The notes under the pieces are model-generated. The model did no database searches. It was not told the DNA's origin and saw only the letters and a program-made list of their open reading frames with translations. Below are positions 12,981-21,160 of a DNA stretch of 64,000 nucleotides, in pieces. The stretch spans positions 14,487,292-14,551,291 of the forward strand of contig NC_088312.1 of the NCBI RefSeq assembly GCF_910592395.1, in the 5' to 3' direction. Both the position numbers and the translations under genes were made by a program. This DNA comes from Lineus longissimus. Its lineage: Eukaryota; Nemertea; Pilidiophora; Heteronemertea; Lineidae. Within the stretch, counting starts at the first letter, position 1; each line of letters begins with the position of its first letter.

Positions 12981-14467
12981 GTTCGGCTTAGAGACTTTGT
13001 CTTCTGTCAAGGAGGAAAACACCAGAATACTTAAATTAAGCTGCTCATGTTTCTTGCTTGAATGGGTATGTTTGAATGTCTTTGTCTTAACACAAAGATA
13101 CTGTACTTAAAGGAAACCGATCATGAAACACTTATGTGAGATTTGAACAGCCAAAACCTTGGTTCCATTGATAAATCTTAGCAGTTTGGAGTACCCCACT
13201 GGTAGCTGTTCATGTGAGCTGGTATCTTTATAACATTACACCATAAAGCACAACATAGTGGACTCCAATCAATAAACCACATAAAAGGTAATTTGCAATG
13301 TAGATGTTTAAGTTACAATCGGGTAGCCCAACATTAAAGATATTGTGCCAAGACTGGGTCCCTTTCATTGGAACCTCAATTTTAGGTCTCATCAAACATG
13401 TGAAAAAGACACAGCAATTGATGTTAAGTGACTTGCCCATGGTTATTAGCGTCACACATCATAATTCTTAGGCCAAATATACAGTCCAAAAAGTTTTTCT
13501 GCCAAAAGCTGTTTTTTGAAATTACGTTTTAAATTAGACAAATTGTATACTGTCATAACAACCATGTTAGCATCATTAATGATACACCCATGTTATTCGA
13601 CATTCTTAATATAAATTTAGCGTTAAGGCAACTTTCCTAAGTTCATATCAGTATTTCTCAACAAAATTACACTGCGTCACCCAGGCAATGCTGAATGTCA
13701 CAATTTTCAGGTTTTATTTCAAAAGTTTTATACATTGTCATTGGAGCAACTCGAAGACGTGGACAAGCCACTGGAGTCCCTTATTAGCCCTTAGCTCAAA
13801 ACAGTAACAACATCAGAAACGGAACAACGCATTTCTAGTAATATGAGCCAGGTTGATCACTGTTATTGGTCATATTCTGTTTCTAATTGGAGTTGCTATT
13901 CATGGCAGTGAATGTCATTTTAATGAGGATAATACAAGACAGCAAATTATAATTTGTTTATTGATAGAGAGCATCAAGTTACAAAATGAGTGACGAACCA
14001 GTCTAAAACGGGAGCAAATTTCTGTTGACATCTATAAATTTCGGTTTTATTTCCTGATCTAACACCACTAAAAATGAGGATTATAATGATCAAGAAAGGA
14101 CTATTCTTGGAGAAGTTTAGAATATCACAATCTCCATTTGGGTGCACAAACATATTATTCATAACTTACACAACATCCAACCTAAAACTTAGCAGAACTC
14201 ATAAATACTCAAAATCTGAGTACTTCACCGCGTATATGGATGTTTCTTATTTTTCTATTTTCTTTTGGATTATTCCAAGTCTACGTAATTTCTTCTTTTT
14301 GTGGTAAAAAGAATACGAGGGCAATGAACCACCAAGAGAAACAATCAAGGACTGCTGTTATTTATCAAATCACACATTAAAAGTTAAAGCCATCTATTGA
14401 CCTTACATTGGAACCTAGCCTTGCAGTGAGGCCCTCTGACCAGCCATGAGGCAGAAATCAACTAAAT
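12981..14467. other. No gene seen
   Basis: AT-rich. Short overlapping frames only. Confidence 0.6.
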
Positions 14468-14606
14468 CCTTTGATCACCAACATAAACCAAGGAATTGAC
14501 ACCTAGAATATGGACTACAGCTCCTTTGATCACCAACACAAACCAAGGAATTGACACCTAGAATATGGACTACAGCTCCTTTGATCACCAACACAAACCA
14601 AGGAAT
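14468..14606. repeat. 55-bp minisatellite, left part (interrupted by DIRS)
   Basis: About 2.5 units of a 55-bp repeat (key words CTTTGATCACCAACA and GACACCTAGAATATGG). Units start at 14498 and 14553, and the next would start at 14608. It ends at the DIRS left boundary and continues at 21161. Confidence 0.93.
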
Positions 14607-14647
14607 TGCCCATTTCCTTACAAGAAATGGCCATTTTGTTAGTTCAT

Positions 14648-14819
14648 ACTTACCTATGGAACACTTTTGCATGTTACTCCATTTGGGCTCAAACACAAGA
14701 GTATCCCTTTAATTTTCTAAAGGGAGAACTGAGTTAACAGCTCGGCCGCCAGGCGGCGCCCTGACCGATCCCGCGAGATCGCGCCGATCTCATGCCGCCA
14801 TATTTAGTCTTTACTCTTG
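14648..14819 (+). repeat. DIRS left inverted terminal repeat
   Basis: These 172 bases are the reverse complement of 20974-21145, with one visible mismatch (TATTTAGTC versus the complement of GACTGAATA). The repeat includes the GC-rich palindromic stretch around GATCCCGCGAGATCGCG. Outside it lie about 41 bases unique to the left end (14607-14647). Confidence 0.95.
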
Positions 14820-14866
14820 AGCGTTAATAAAGAGTATGTCCCGTTTGTGGGGACGGCGGGAGGGCC

Positions 14867-14964
14867 GTGTTCCATAGGTAAGTATGAACTAACAAAATGG
14901 CCATTTCTTGTAAGGAAATGGGCATTTTGTGTCATTCAAACTTACCTATGGAACACTTTTGCAT
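14867..14964. repeat. DIRS internal complementary region (ICR)
   Basis: Bases 14867 to about 14922 are the reverse complement of the left end of the element (14607-14662). Bases from about 14922 to 14964 are the reverse complement of the right end (21121-21162). The two halves meet at a shared CA dinucleotide (GGGCATTTTG). This is the classic DIRS arrangement, used as a splint to restore both ends during replication through a circle. Confidence 0.95.
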
Positions 14965-15395
14965 CGAATCCCAGCAACCTATTGGAGGTGGGAAACGAGG
15001 ACTTACCTAAGGCTGAGCTGTTGTTCCATCCAGGAGGCACCACCGGCATATTAGCTAAGGAGGACCGCCAGGGGAAAGAAATGGGGAGAACCGGAGGACC
15101 GGTATTTTGATCTCGGTATTACAATCATATTATAGAGAGTAATAGACCCATTCTCCGGAAAGCGCTAGAATTGCGTAATAAAACCATCTTCTTTCCGGCA
15201 ACAGAGCTTAGAGCAAGTAAGGCATGTTGAAGGGTGTAGAATGAATTATTGCTAAACAACAATAAGAAATTGCGTCCTTTCTAGTCTACTAGGGGTTGCC
15301 TGGATGTTGAAGATAGGGCATATCAAAAATGGCGCAAGATGCGCGTTTGACTCTTCAATCGGGCTTCCCCCCCCCTTTTTTTGATCTAGCCAGGA
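14965..15395 (-). other. DIRS trailer between ORF3 and the ICR
   Basis: A 431-bp non-coding 3' part of the element downstream of the recombinase stop. It holds a short palindromic stretch TTGATCTAGCCAGGATCAA near 15380 and a pyrimidine run. No clear poly(A) signal could be assigned on the minus strand. Confidence 0.6.
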
Positions 15396-18308
15396 TCAAA
15401 CAACATGCCCCGCAGACACAATCGGGCCGATTGTGTGCATGCCATCTACGAGGGAAGAAACGTCTCGTAGGTAGAAACGAGAGAATGTGGAGTGATTACT
15501 CCAACATGCAGCGGAAACGACTTCTTGAAGAGCAACTCCTCGGTAGTTAGCCCAGGAGGTGGCTAGTGCTCTAACTTCGTGCGCTGAGATGTTAGCTAGC
15601 GCACGAAGATCAGAGGAAGTCTTCAAGGTGTTGTAGGAAAGACGAATAGTCTCCACAATCCACCTTGAAATAGTGGCGGCCGCTATCTCTCGTTTATTTC
15701 CCTCCTTATAGGACAAAAACAAACGCTCTCTCCCCTGGCGGATACCGGGAGGTTTTGTCCTATTTATGTAGAACTTTAGGGCCCTGACGGGACATAAAGT
15801 TCTGTCAGGAAGATCATAAGAGATCGTTCCTGACAGAGAGGGAATAGTAACCGGGGGCCGAGAGGCGGCCGGTCCCTGGTTCTTCGCCAGAAATCCTGGT
15901 ATAAAAGCCAGGATAACCTCCCCTCCCTCTCTAAAAGCCAGCTTCTTAAAAGAAAGTGCATGGAGCTCTGATCTCCGTTGGGCGGTAGCCAAGGCTACTA
16001 GAAAGACCGTTTTGAGTGTCAGATATTTCATGGATGAAATAGACATGGGTTCAAAAGGATGCCTCATGAGCACCTTAAGGACAACAGAAAGGTCCCATTT
16101 AGGGGTGTTGTGAACCGGTCTAGGACGCTCTAATAACATTCCTCTGAAAAGAGGGGTTATTTGGTCCTCCCAACGAAGATCCCAGGTGCTTAAAACACGG
16201 AGGGTAGAAGCGATGGCGGACTTGTACCCTTTTATAGCCGTGACAGATAGTTGTCTTTCCGTGAATAATTCAATAAGGAAATCAACTAATCTGTATATAG
16301 AGGGAGAGATCGGATTAACTCCGTTCTCCCTGCACCAGGAAGTGAAGGTAGACCACTTTCCTTGATACACATCAAGGGTAGACCCCCTTTGAGGTGCGGA
16401 CATGCGCTTGACAGCGATGTCCGAAAAGCCTCTCTGGTGGAGATGCAACTGGATAAGTTCCAGGCGTGAAACTTGAAAAATCCAGGGTTCTGGTGGTAGC
16501 ATCTCCCCAGGGGGTGCCACAGGAGGTGCTTCCAAGTAGGAAGACTCCTGGGGTGATCTATCAGGAGCTCCAGCAAGGCTGGGAACCAGGCCTGATTTGG
16601 CCAGCAAGGTGCGATGAGAGTTATTCTCACCGGATGGCTGGTCAAGATCTTGTTCAGGACTGGTTGAATGAGAGGGAGGGGTGGAAACGCATATGCGTTC
16701 AGCCCGACCCAAGAGGCTGTAAGGCTGTCGACTTCCAGGGCCTCTTCGTCCGGAAGTGGAGAGTAATAGATGGGAAGGCGATTGTTCAGCCTGGTGGCGA
16801 ACAGATCTACCTTCGGAGATTGCCAAAGGCGACAAAGGTCGTCTACAATCTCCTGATGGAGTGTCCACTCTGTCTGAACTAGCTTGTTCTGACGGGACAG
16901 GGCGTCGGCAAGGATGTTGCGATTGCCCGGTATGTGTCTGGCACATATCGATACTCCAAGGTCGGCACAAAGATGGTAAAGCTCCCAAGTTAGCTGGCAA
17001 AGAATGCCGGACTTTGTGCCTCCCTGTCTCCTGACATATGCTACTACTGTAGAATTGTCGGAGAACAGGGTTACTCTCCGATTCTTCAGGCGAAGGGAAA
17101 GAGCCCTCACGGCAAGAAGGACAGCCTTCATTTCCAATATATTTATTGGAAGAATGGTCTCCTCCCTTGTCCATAGACCTCTTATGGACATGTCCCCGTT
17201 GTTCAGATGTGCTCCCCACCCTAGTAGGGAAGCATCTGTGAACAGGGACACTTCTGGGGGCGGTGGAGCAAGATCTACACCGCTTTGGAGACGAGTCTCC
17301 GACTCCCAGAAGTTCCAGACGTTCTTGAGTAGGTATTGAGGTATCAATACCAACTTGTCTAATGGGTCCCTGTGGGGTTTCCATAGAGACATTAGAAACA
17401 TCTGGATGGGACGCATATATAGACGGCCAAGGGGGATTTGGTCTGCTGCCGAATTCAGAAGTCCCAAAAGGCTCAAGCATCGCCTTGCGGGAGCTTGAGT
17501 CCTTCCTCTGAATTCTGCGACGAGATGAAGAATTTTCTTTATCCTGTCTAGGGGGGGCAGCATTTTCCCTATGGCCGTAAGGAACCGAACTCCAACGTAA
17601 ACGAAGTCTTGGGATGGTATGAATTCTGACTTTGTTTCGTTGATAATCCAACCTGCGGAAACTACTTTTTGCTTTAGAACCTGAAGTTGTTGCAGTAGTA
17701 GTTCCCGCGATTTGCAACGGAGTAGCCAATCGTCTAGGTAGTGATGGAGCTTGAACCCCATCACGTGAAAGGGAGCGACGAAGGCTGTGACTATCATCGT
17801 AAAAATTAGGGGTGCCGATGCCAGACCGAACGGCAGGGCCCTGAATTGATACGTCTTTCCTTCGTAATGGAATCGAAGGAAGTGTTGATAGTCTGGATGG
17901 ATCGGTACATGTAAGTACGCATCCATTAAATCCATCGATACCGCCCAGTCGTTGGGCTGTATCGCCGTTGCTATAGACCTGGTGGTTTCCATCTTGAAAT
18001 GAGGAACATTCAAGAAGGTGTTTAACCTGGAAAGGTCTATGATCAGCCTCCATGTCCCTGCTTTCTTGGGAACCAAGAAAACGTGGCTGTAAAAGCCGGG
18101 GGAGCATGGATCTTGAAGGACCTGGATAGCTTGCTTCTCCAGTAATGTCGCGACCTCTGCTTGGAGGGCAGAGGCCTTGACTGGGTCCTTCGGTGGCTGA
18201 ACTGGGGTTGGATATATGGTAGTCGGGGGGGTACGGTTGAAATCTAGTTTCACTCCGTACCTCAACATGTTTGGGACTGGGGACCCCTTTGGGCACCAAT
18301 CGTCCCAA
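15396..18308 (-). CDS. DIRS ORF3: tyrosine recombinase (970-aa open frame, functional part from about residue 629)
   Basis: The enzyme integrates the circular element DNA. The conserved recombinase occupies about residues 629-970 (16424 to 15396). An N-terminal core-binding region starts at APQRGSTLDVYQGKWSTF. The catalytic domain has Arg 778 in TAQRRSELHAL, His 910 and Arg 913 in ISAHEVRALATSWA, Trp 936 in AACWSNHSTF and the nucleophile Tyr 946 in FSRFYLRD, so the R-H-x-x-R-W-Y set is complete. The first roughly 620 codons run in another frame through the RT/RNase H gene and read as low-complexity Ser/Arg/Pro-rich sequence, so they are probably not translated in this form. A start near Met 636 or expression by splicing or frameshift is more likely. 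This frame is the same as that of ORF1. Overlap of the recombinase and RT ORFs is known in DIRS elements. The tail of ORF2 overlaps the recombinase start by about 140 bp. Confidence 0.93.
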   Translation of the reverse strand: MGRLVPKGVPSPKHVEVRSETRFQPYPPDYHISNPSSATEGPSQGLCPPSRGRDITGEASYPGPSRSMLPRLLQPRFLGSQESRDMEADHRPFQVKHLLECSSFQDGNHQVYSNGDTAQRLGGIDGFNGCVLTCTDPSRLSTLPSIPLRRKDVSIQGPAVRSGIGTPNFYDDSHSLRRSLSRDGVQAPSLPRRLATPLQIAGTTTATTSGSKAKSSFRRLDYQRNKVRIHTIPRLRLRWSSVPYGHRENAAPPRQDKENSSSRRRIQRKDSSSRKAMLEPFGTSEFGSRPNPPWPSIYASHPDVSNVSMETPQGPIRQVGIDTSIPTQERLELLGVGDSSPKRCRSCSTAPRSVPVHRCFPTRVGSTSEQRGHVHKRSMDKGGDHSSNKYIGNEGCPSCREGSFPSPEESESNPVLRQFYSSSICQETGRHKVRHSLPANLGALPSLCRPWSIDMCQTHTGQSQHPCRRPVPSEQASSDRVDTPSGDCRRPLSPLAISEGRSVRHQAEQSPSHLLLSTSGRRGPGSRQPYSLLGRAERICVSTPPSHSTSPEQDLDQPSGENNSHRTLLAKSGLVPSLAGAPDRSPQESSYLEAPPVAPPGEMLPPEPWIFQVSRLELIQLHLHQRGFSDIAVKRMSAPQRGSTLDVYQGKWSTFTSWCRENGVNPISPSIYRLVDFLIELFTERQLSVTAIKGYKSAIASTLRVLSTWDLRWEDQITPLFRGMLLERPRPVHNTPKWDLSVVLKVLMRHPFEPMSISSMKYLTLKTVFLVALATAQRRSELHALSFKKLAFREGGEVILAFIPGFLAKNQGPAASRPPVTIPSLSGTISYDLPDRTLCPVRALKFYINRTKPPGIRQGRERLFLSYKEGNKREIAAATISRWIVETIRLSYNTLKTSSDLRALANISAHEVRALATSWANYRGVALQEVVSAACWSNHSTFSRFYLRDVSSLVDGMHTIGPIVSAGHVV

Positions 18309-18448
18309 ATGTCTGCAAATTTTTGCAGACGGCCCCCGACTACCGGAGTCGGCTCCTTTTTGCGTCCGGGAGGAGAAAGGAGGGGGGAGTCACCTCTTCC
18401 GGCCAGCACCCCTTGGGCGAAAGGAGTGCTTAGTCGGACCGGATCCAC
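16286..18448 (-). CDS. DIRS ORF2: reverse transcriptase, RNase H and methyltransferase-like domain (720 aa)
   Basis: This is the polymerase of the element. Visible RT motifs in order: VFLVPKKAGTWRLIIDLSRL (about 123-142), motif A MDLMDAYLHVPI (catalytic Asp 173), motif B ALPFGLASAP (204-213) and motif C YLDDWLL (237-243, catalytic DD). RNase H follows: LFTDASLLGWGAH (Asp 405), LEMKAV (Glu 439), FSDNSTVVAYV (Asp 464) and HIPGNRNILADALSR (505-519, Asp 515). Residues about 525-625 (EWTLHQEIVDDL, VDLFATRLNNRLPIYYS, YAFPPL, APCWPNQAWFPAL) resemble the phage Dam-like N6-adenine methyltransferase domain known in DIRS1-group elements. The usual DPPY/NPPY motif appears only as FPPL, so activity is doubtful. 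The start overlaps ORF1 and translation probably needs a frameshift or re-initiation. The C-terminal tail overlaps the recombinase ORF. The RT/RNase H call is secure; the methyltransferase call is moderately sure. Confidence 0.95.
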   Translation of the reverse strand: MDPVRLSTPFAQGVLAGRGDSPLLSPPGRKKEPTPVVGGRLQKFADIWDDWCPKGSPVPNMLRYGVKLDFNRTPPTTIYPTPVQPPKDPVKASALQAEVATLLEKQAIQVLQDPCSPGFYSHVFLVPKKAGTWRLIIDLSRLNTFLNVPHFKMETTRSIATAIQPNDWAVSMDLMDAYLHVPIHPDYQHFLRFHYEGKTYQFRALPFGLASAPLIFTMIVTAFVAPFHVMGFKLHHYLDDWLLRCKSRELLLQQLQVLKQKVVSAGWIINETKSEFIPSQDFVYVGVRFLTAIGKMLPPLDRIKKILHLVAEFRGRTQAPARRCLSLLGLLNSAADQIPLGRLYMRPIQMFLMSLWKPHRDPLDKLVLIPQYLLKNVWNFWESETRLQSGVDLAPPPPEVSLFTDASLLGWGAHLNNGDMSIRGLWTREETILPINILEMKAVLLAVRALSLRLKNRRVTLFSDNSTVVAYVRRQGGTKSGILCQLTWELYHLCADLGVSICARHIPGNRNILADALSRQNKLVQTEWTLHQEIVDDLCRLWQSPKVDLFATRLNNRLPIYYSPLPDEEALEVDSLTASWVGLNAYAFPPLPLIQPVLNKILTSHPVRITLIAPCWPNQAWFPALLELLIDHPRSLPTWKHLLWHPLGRCYHQNPGFFKFHAWNLSSCISTREAFRTSLSSACPHLKGGLPLMCIKESGLPSLPGAGRTELIRSLPLYTD

Positions 18449-20678
18449 CCTGGTTAGAGGAAGTATTTTTCCTCTTTCCAGTCCGGCGACCCTCCGCTTC
18501 CCGTCGGAAGGATCCAGCAGGAGCAGGCTGACTAGGCGGGGTAGGCCTAGGCAGGACCTGCCTGGCGTACGGGATTGAACCCGATGCCTGCTGGGGCCTC
18601 TCTATCTTTCTAGCGTTAGGTAGAGAGGTCTTGGCCCTCTGTGTCGCAGTGGGGGCATATAATTTGTCCCAATCTTTCTGTGCTTGAGCCGCCTCTTGTA
18701 CAGAATCTGCGAACAGGAAAGAACCGTCCATAGGAGCGGTTCTTAAGGCCCCTTCCAGCTGGAGGGATCTGATGACATTGAGAGAGCCCAGTGCGGCGTC
18801 TCTACGGAGTAGGACGCTATTTGCTGCGGTCTTGGCGGACAGCGCAATAGCGTGCCTAATCGAATGTGACAAGGATGTCACAAGCGATTTTGTGTCATCA
18901 GATAGTGACTCATTATCTTTTAGGGATCTGGCTAGGGCCAGGTTAGTGTGCTCTGCGTAGGAGAGCACCGCTAACGTGTTTTTGGCCAGACCCTCTTGCG
19001 CTCTAAGGTCTCGGTAAGCCGAGGAGGAAGTCACCCTAGGCACGAGTTGGTCCAGCTGTACATCGTCCTTTAATATGGAAGTCGATGCTGCAGCTGGACA
19101 GCCGGCCGAGCTGACTCGATAATAGTCAGCGCGGTACTGCCTAACGGGAGGAAGTTGTGCCGTGAACAACTTCCCCGGTTTACACCAAGCTTCCGGTCCG
19201 ACTGCCGGAAGGACAGGGATGGAAGTACGTTGGTGGGCGCCTTGTGAGTCTCTGATTGTACGCTCCAAAAGTTCAGAGACTGCTAACACCGACGGGGAGG
19301 GAGGAAGGAATTCAAGTGCCCGAGTGGAGCCTTGAGAAACCTGTGGATTGGGATCCACTTCCTGTCCCCAGAGTGAAAAGGTCGGTGTTGACAAGGCTGG
19401 CAGTTCCGGCGGGGTAGGGCACAGATCCTGCGGGAGGTACGCTCTGATCAAGGATCTGAGTGTCCTCATATCCGACAGGATACTGGCCTCCTCTGGTGAC
19501 AGCTCCTCCTGATTGGGGGAGCGGTAGCCTGGCTGAGAACTCTCGTTCTCAGAAAATTCCTCTAAAATAGAGGAGTCGGATGGTGGGTATCCGATGGGAC
19601 CAGGCGCACCAGAGGAACCGGAACCCTGCTCCAGATGGCTAAGTCTATCAGAAAGACCTGCTACCATCTGGATGAGCTGGGACAGTTGCTGTCCCGACTC
19701 GGGTTCCGGACCCGACGTGCGGCTTCTCTCAACGACGGGCGGTTGAGGCGAGGGTGAGCGCATAAGCGAACCCTGGAAGCCGTATGTGCGGGCGAATGGG
19801 TCTTCCGGAAGCGGAAGTTGCCCATATTCTGAACTAGAGTTCAGATGTCCTCTCTGCGTAGCTCGTTCCATGGGAACGACGCCTCTGCTACGAGGAGGGG
19901 GTGGCACTTCCGGTTGGTTCCACCCAAGAGGTTGGCCAACGTAGGAAGGTGCCTGCATTTCCGGTAGGACGAAGTCCGAAACCGGAAATGCCCGTAACTC
20001 CTTCGCCGGTATGGAGCTACCGGAAGCCCTTTTAGAAGGAGGTACGGAGGGCGGAAACGCTGTTACCGAAGACGCATGGCGTTTCGGAGGTGGCGTTATA
20101 AGGTCCGGCCCTACTCTACTGTGTCCGTGAGGACTGGGGTTATTTCGCAGTAAAGACTGAGAAAAACCCCCAGTAGAGTCTTCGGTTACTGAAAAACGGG
20201 AACCCGCGTCAGTAACCGGAACTGCAATCGGCGGACCGGAAGCAGGGTGCTCCCGCGGGTACAAAGGGCTTGTACTCGGGGGAGCGGACGACAGGGGAAC
20301 CGGAAGGTTCCCTGAGGTCCGGGGTATATTAAACCCTTGGAGACTTATTGGATGTAAGTCTCCCTTGGGACCACAGACATTAATAATGTCAGATCCCGCA
20401 TCCTTCGCAGCCGCGGCCGGAACCGGAACTCGGCTGACGGAAGGGGTGGTGGCGGGAGGTTTGCTAGACCTCCGGGTTATATGCCCGGAAACGGAACCGG
20501 AAGAGGGTTTAGGCGTCTTCGCGGCCCGTTTCCCGCCACCAGACGCATTCCTTTGTGGTGAGACAAAGGATGCCGTCGGAGGGGTACGCCATATAAAAAA
20601 TGGTACCAATGACAATAAAAACACTGGGAACCCCAAGTAGGCCAGAAAGGACGCAATAATTAATGGAAAGGAAAACAT
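18390..20678 (-). CDS. DIRS ORF1, gag-like protein (762 aa)
   Basis: This is the first ORF of the retrotransposon, presumed to be the structural/nucleic-acid-binding protein. Most of the first 300 residues are proline- and serine-rich and low in complexity. A short heptad-like stretch (LIQMVAGLSDRLSHLEQ, about residue 330-350) could be a coiled coil. A better ordered alanine/leucine-rich helical region follows near residues 570-690 (around LARSLKDNESLSDDTKSLV and LRRDAALGSLNVIRSLQLEG). The C-terminus is basic and Gly/Arg-rich (GRRTGKRKN, RPRGAGRKR), fitting RNA binding. The first 30 residues are strongly hydrophobic, unusual for such a protein, and no other Met occurs until the PMERATQRG stretch, so the true start is uncertain. 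The stop overlaps the start of ORF2 by 59 bases, with ORF2 in the +1 frame. The gag-like role comes from position and composition, not from a recognised motif. Confidence 0.8.
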   Translation of the reverse strand: MFSFPLIIASFLAYLGFPVFLLSLVPFFIWRTPPTASFVSPQRNASGGGKRAAKTPKPSSGSVSGHITRRSSKPPATTPSVSRVPVPAAAAKDAGSDIINVCGPKGDLHPISLQGFNIPRTSGNLPVPLSSAPPSTSPLYPREHPASGPPIAVPVTDAGSRFSVTEDSTGGFSQSLLRNNPSPHGHSRVGPDLITPPPKRHASSVTAFPPSVPPSKRASGSSIPAKELRAFPVSDFVLPEMQAPSYVGQPLGWNQPEVPPPPRSRGVVPMERATQRGHLNSSSEYGQLPLPEDPFARTYGFQGSLMRSPSPQPPVVERSRTSGPEPESGQQLSQLIQMVAGLSDRLSHLEQGSGSSGAPGPIGYPPSDSSILEEFSENESSQPGYRSPNQEELSPEEASILSDMRTLRSLIRAYLPQDLCPTPPELPALSTPTFSLWGQEVDPNPQVSQGSTRALEFLPPSPSVLAVSELLERTIRDSQGAHQRTSIPVLPAVGPEAWCKPGKLFTAQLPPVRQYRADYYRVSSAGCPAAASTSILKDDVQLDQLVPRVTSSSAYRDLRAQEGLAKNTLAVLSYAEHTNLALARSLKDNESLSDDTKSLVTSLSHSIRHAIALSAKTAANSVLLRRDAALGSLNVIRSLQLEGALRTAPMDGSFLFADSVQEAAQAQKDWDKLYAPTATQRAKTSLPNARKIERPQQASGSIPYARQVLPRPTPPSQPAPAGSFRREAEGRRTGKRKNTSSNQGGSGPTKHSFRPRGAGRKR

Positions 20679-20973
20679 GCCTACTTGAATTAAACACTAT
20701 TGCAATGGATCTGAGTCTTGTTTATTACAATAGAGCGGAGAATAGCCTACTTAACTCTACCCTACCAAGATCAAAATAATGGAGCCGGGTCGACTAAGCT
20801 AGCTAAGAAAATGTCTATAATTAAATAGACTGGACAATACTAATGCCAAGATTAGTTTGGCGGTCTACTCCGTAGGTGAATGAACCCAAAAATCGTCTAG
20901 ACTTGGCTGGTTGAATTTGGTTTTAAATCGAATTCACGGCAGCTTTGAAAAAACGATGTGCTTCGTAGAAGCA
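20679..20973 (-). promoter_or_regulatory. DIRS leader between right ITR and ORF1
   Basis: Presumed 5' untranslated leader, AT-rich compared with the ORFs. A perfect 7-bp hairpin GTGCTTC-GTA-GAAGCAC (20958-20974) abuts the inner edge of the ITR. No coding sequence is seen. Confidence 0.6.
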
Positions 20974-21145
20974 CAAGAGTAAAGACTGAATATGGCGGCA
21001 TGAGATCGGCGCGATCTCGCGGGATCGGTCAGGGCGCCGCCTGGCGGCCGAGCTGTTAACTCAGTTCTCCCTTTAGAAAATTAAAGGGATACTCTTGTGT
21101 TTGAGCCCAAATGGAGTAACATGCAAAAGTGTTCCATAGGTAAGT
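20974..21145 (-). repeat. DIRS right inverted terminal repeat
   Basis: Inverted partner of 14648-14819, 172 bases. It is followed by only 15 further element bases (21146-21160) before the flanking minisatellite resumes at TGACACCTAG. Lying upstream of ORF1, it should contain the promoter of the element, though no core promoter motif could be named. Confidence 0.95.
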
Positions 21146-21160
21146 TTGAATGACACAAAA

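Larger units (their letters stand above)
14607..21160 (-). mobile_element. Complete DIRS-type tyrosine-recombinase retrotransposon
   Basis: DIRS elements are LTR-less retrotransposons that replicate through a circular DNA intermediate and integrate with a tyrosine recombinase, leaving no conventional target-site duplication. This 6,554-bp copy shows all the hallmarks: inverted terminal repeats (14648-14819 and 20974-21145), an internal complementary region (14867-14964) that is the reverse complement of the left end fused to the reverse complement of the right end, and three long ORFs on the minus strand (gag-like, RT/RNase H/methyltransferase-like, tyrosine recombinase). Its ends can be set to the base because it sits in a 55-bp tandem repeat. 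Left flank ...AAGGAATTG and right flank TGACACCTAG rejoin to a normal repeat unit, with only the dinucleotide TG present at both junctions. All three ORFs are open and the two ITR cores differ at one visible base in 172, so the insertion looks recent. It is GC-richer than its surroundings. Confidence 0.97.

Noticed and set aside
16466-18578. Plus-strand frames of 86-138 codons inside the DIRS element
   Set aside because: They are antisense shadows of the RT, recombinase and gag-like ORFs.
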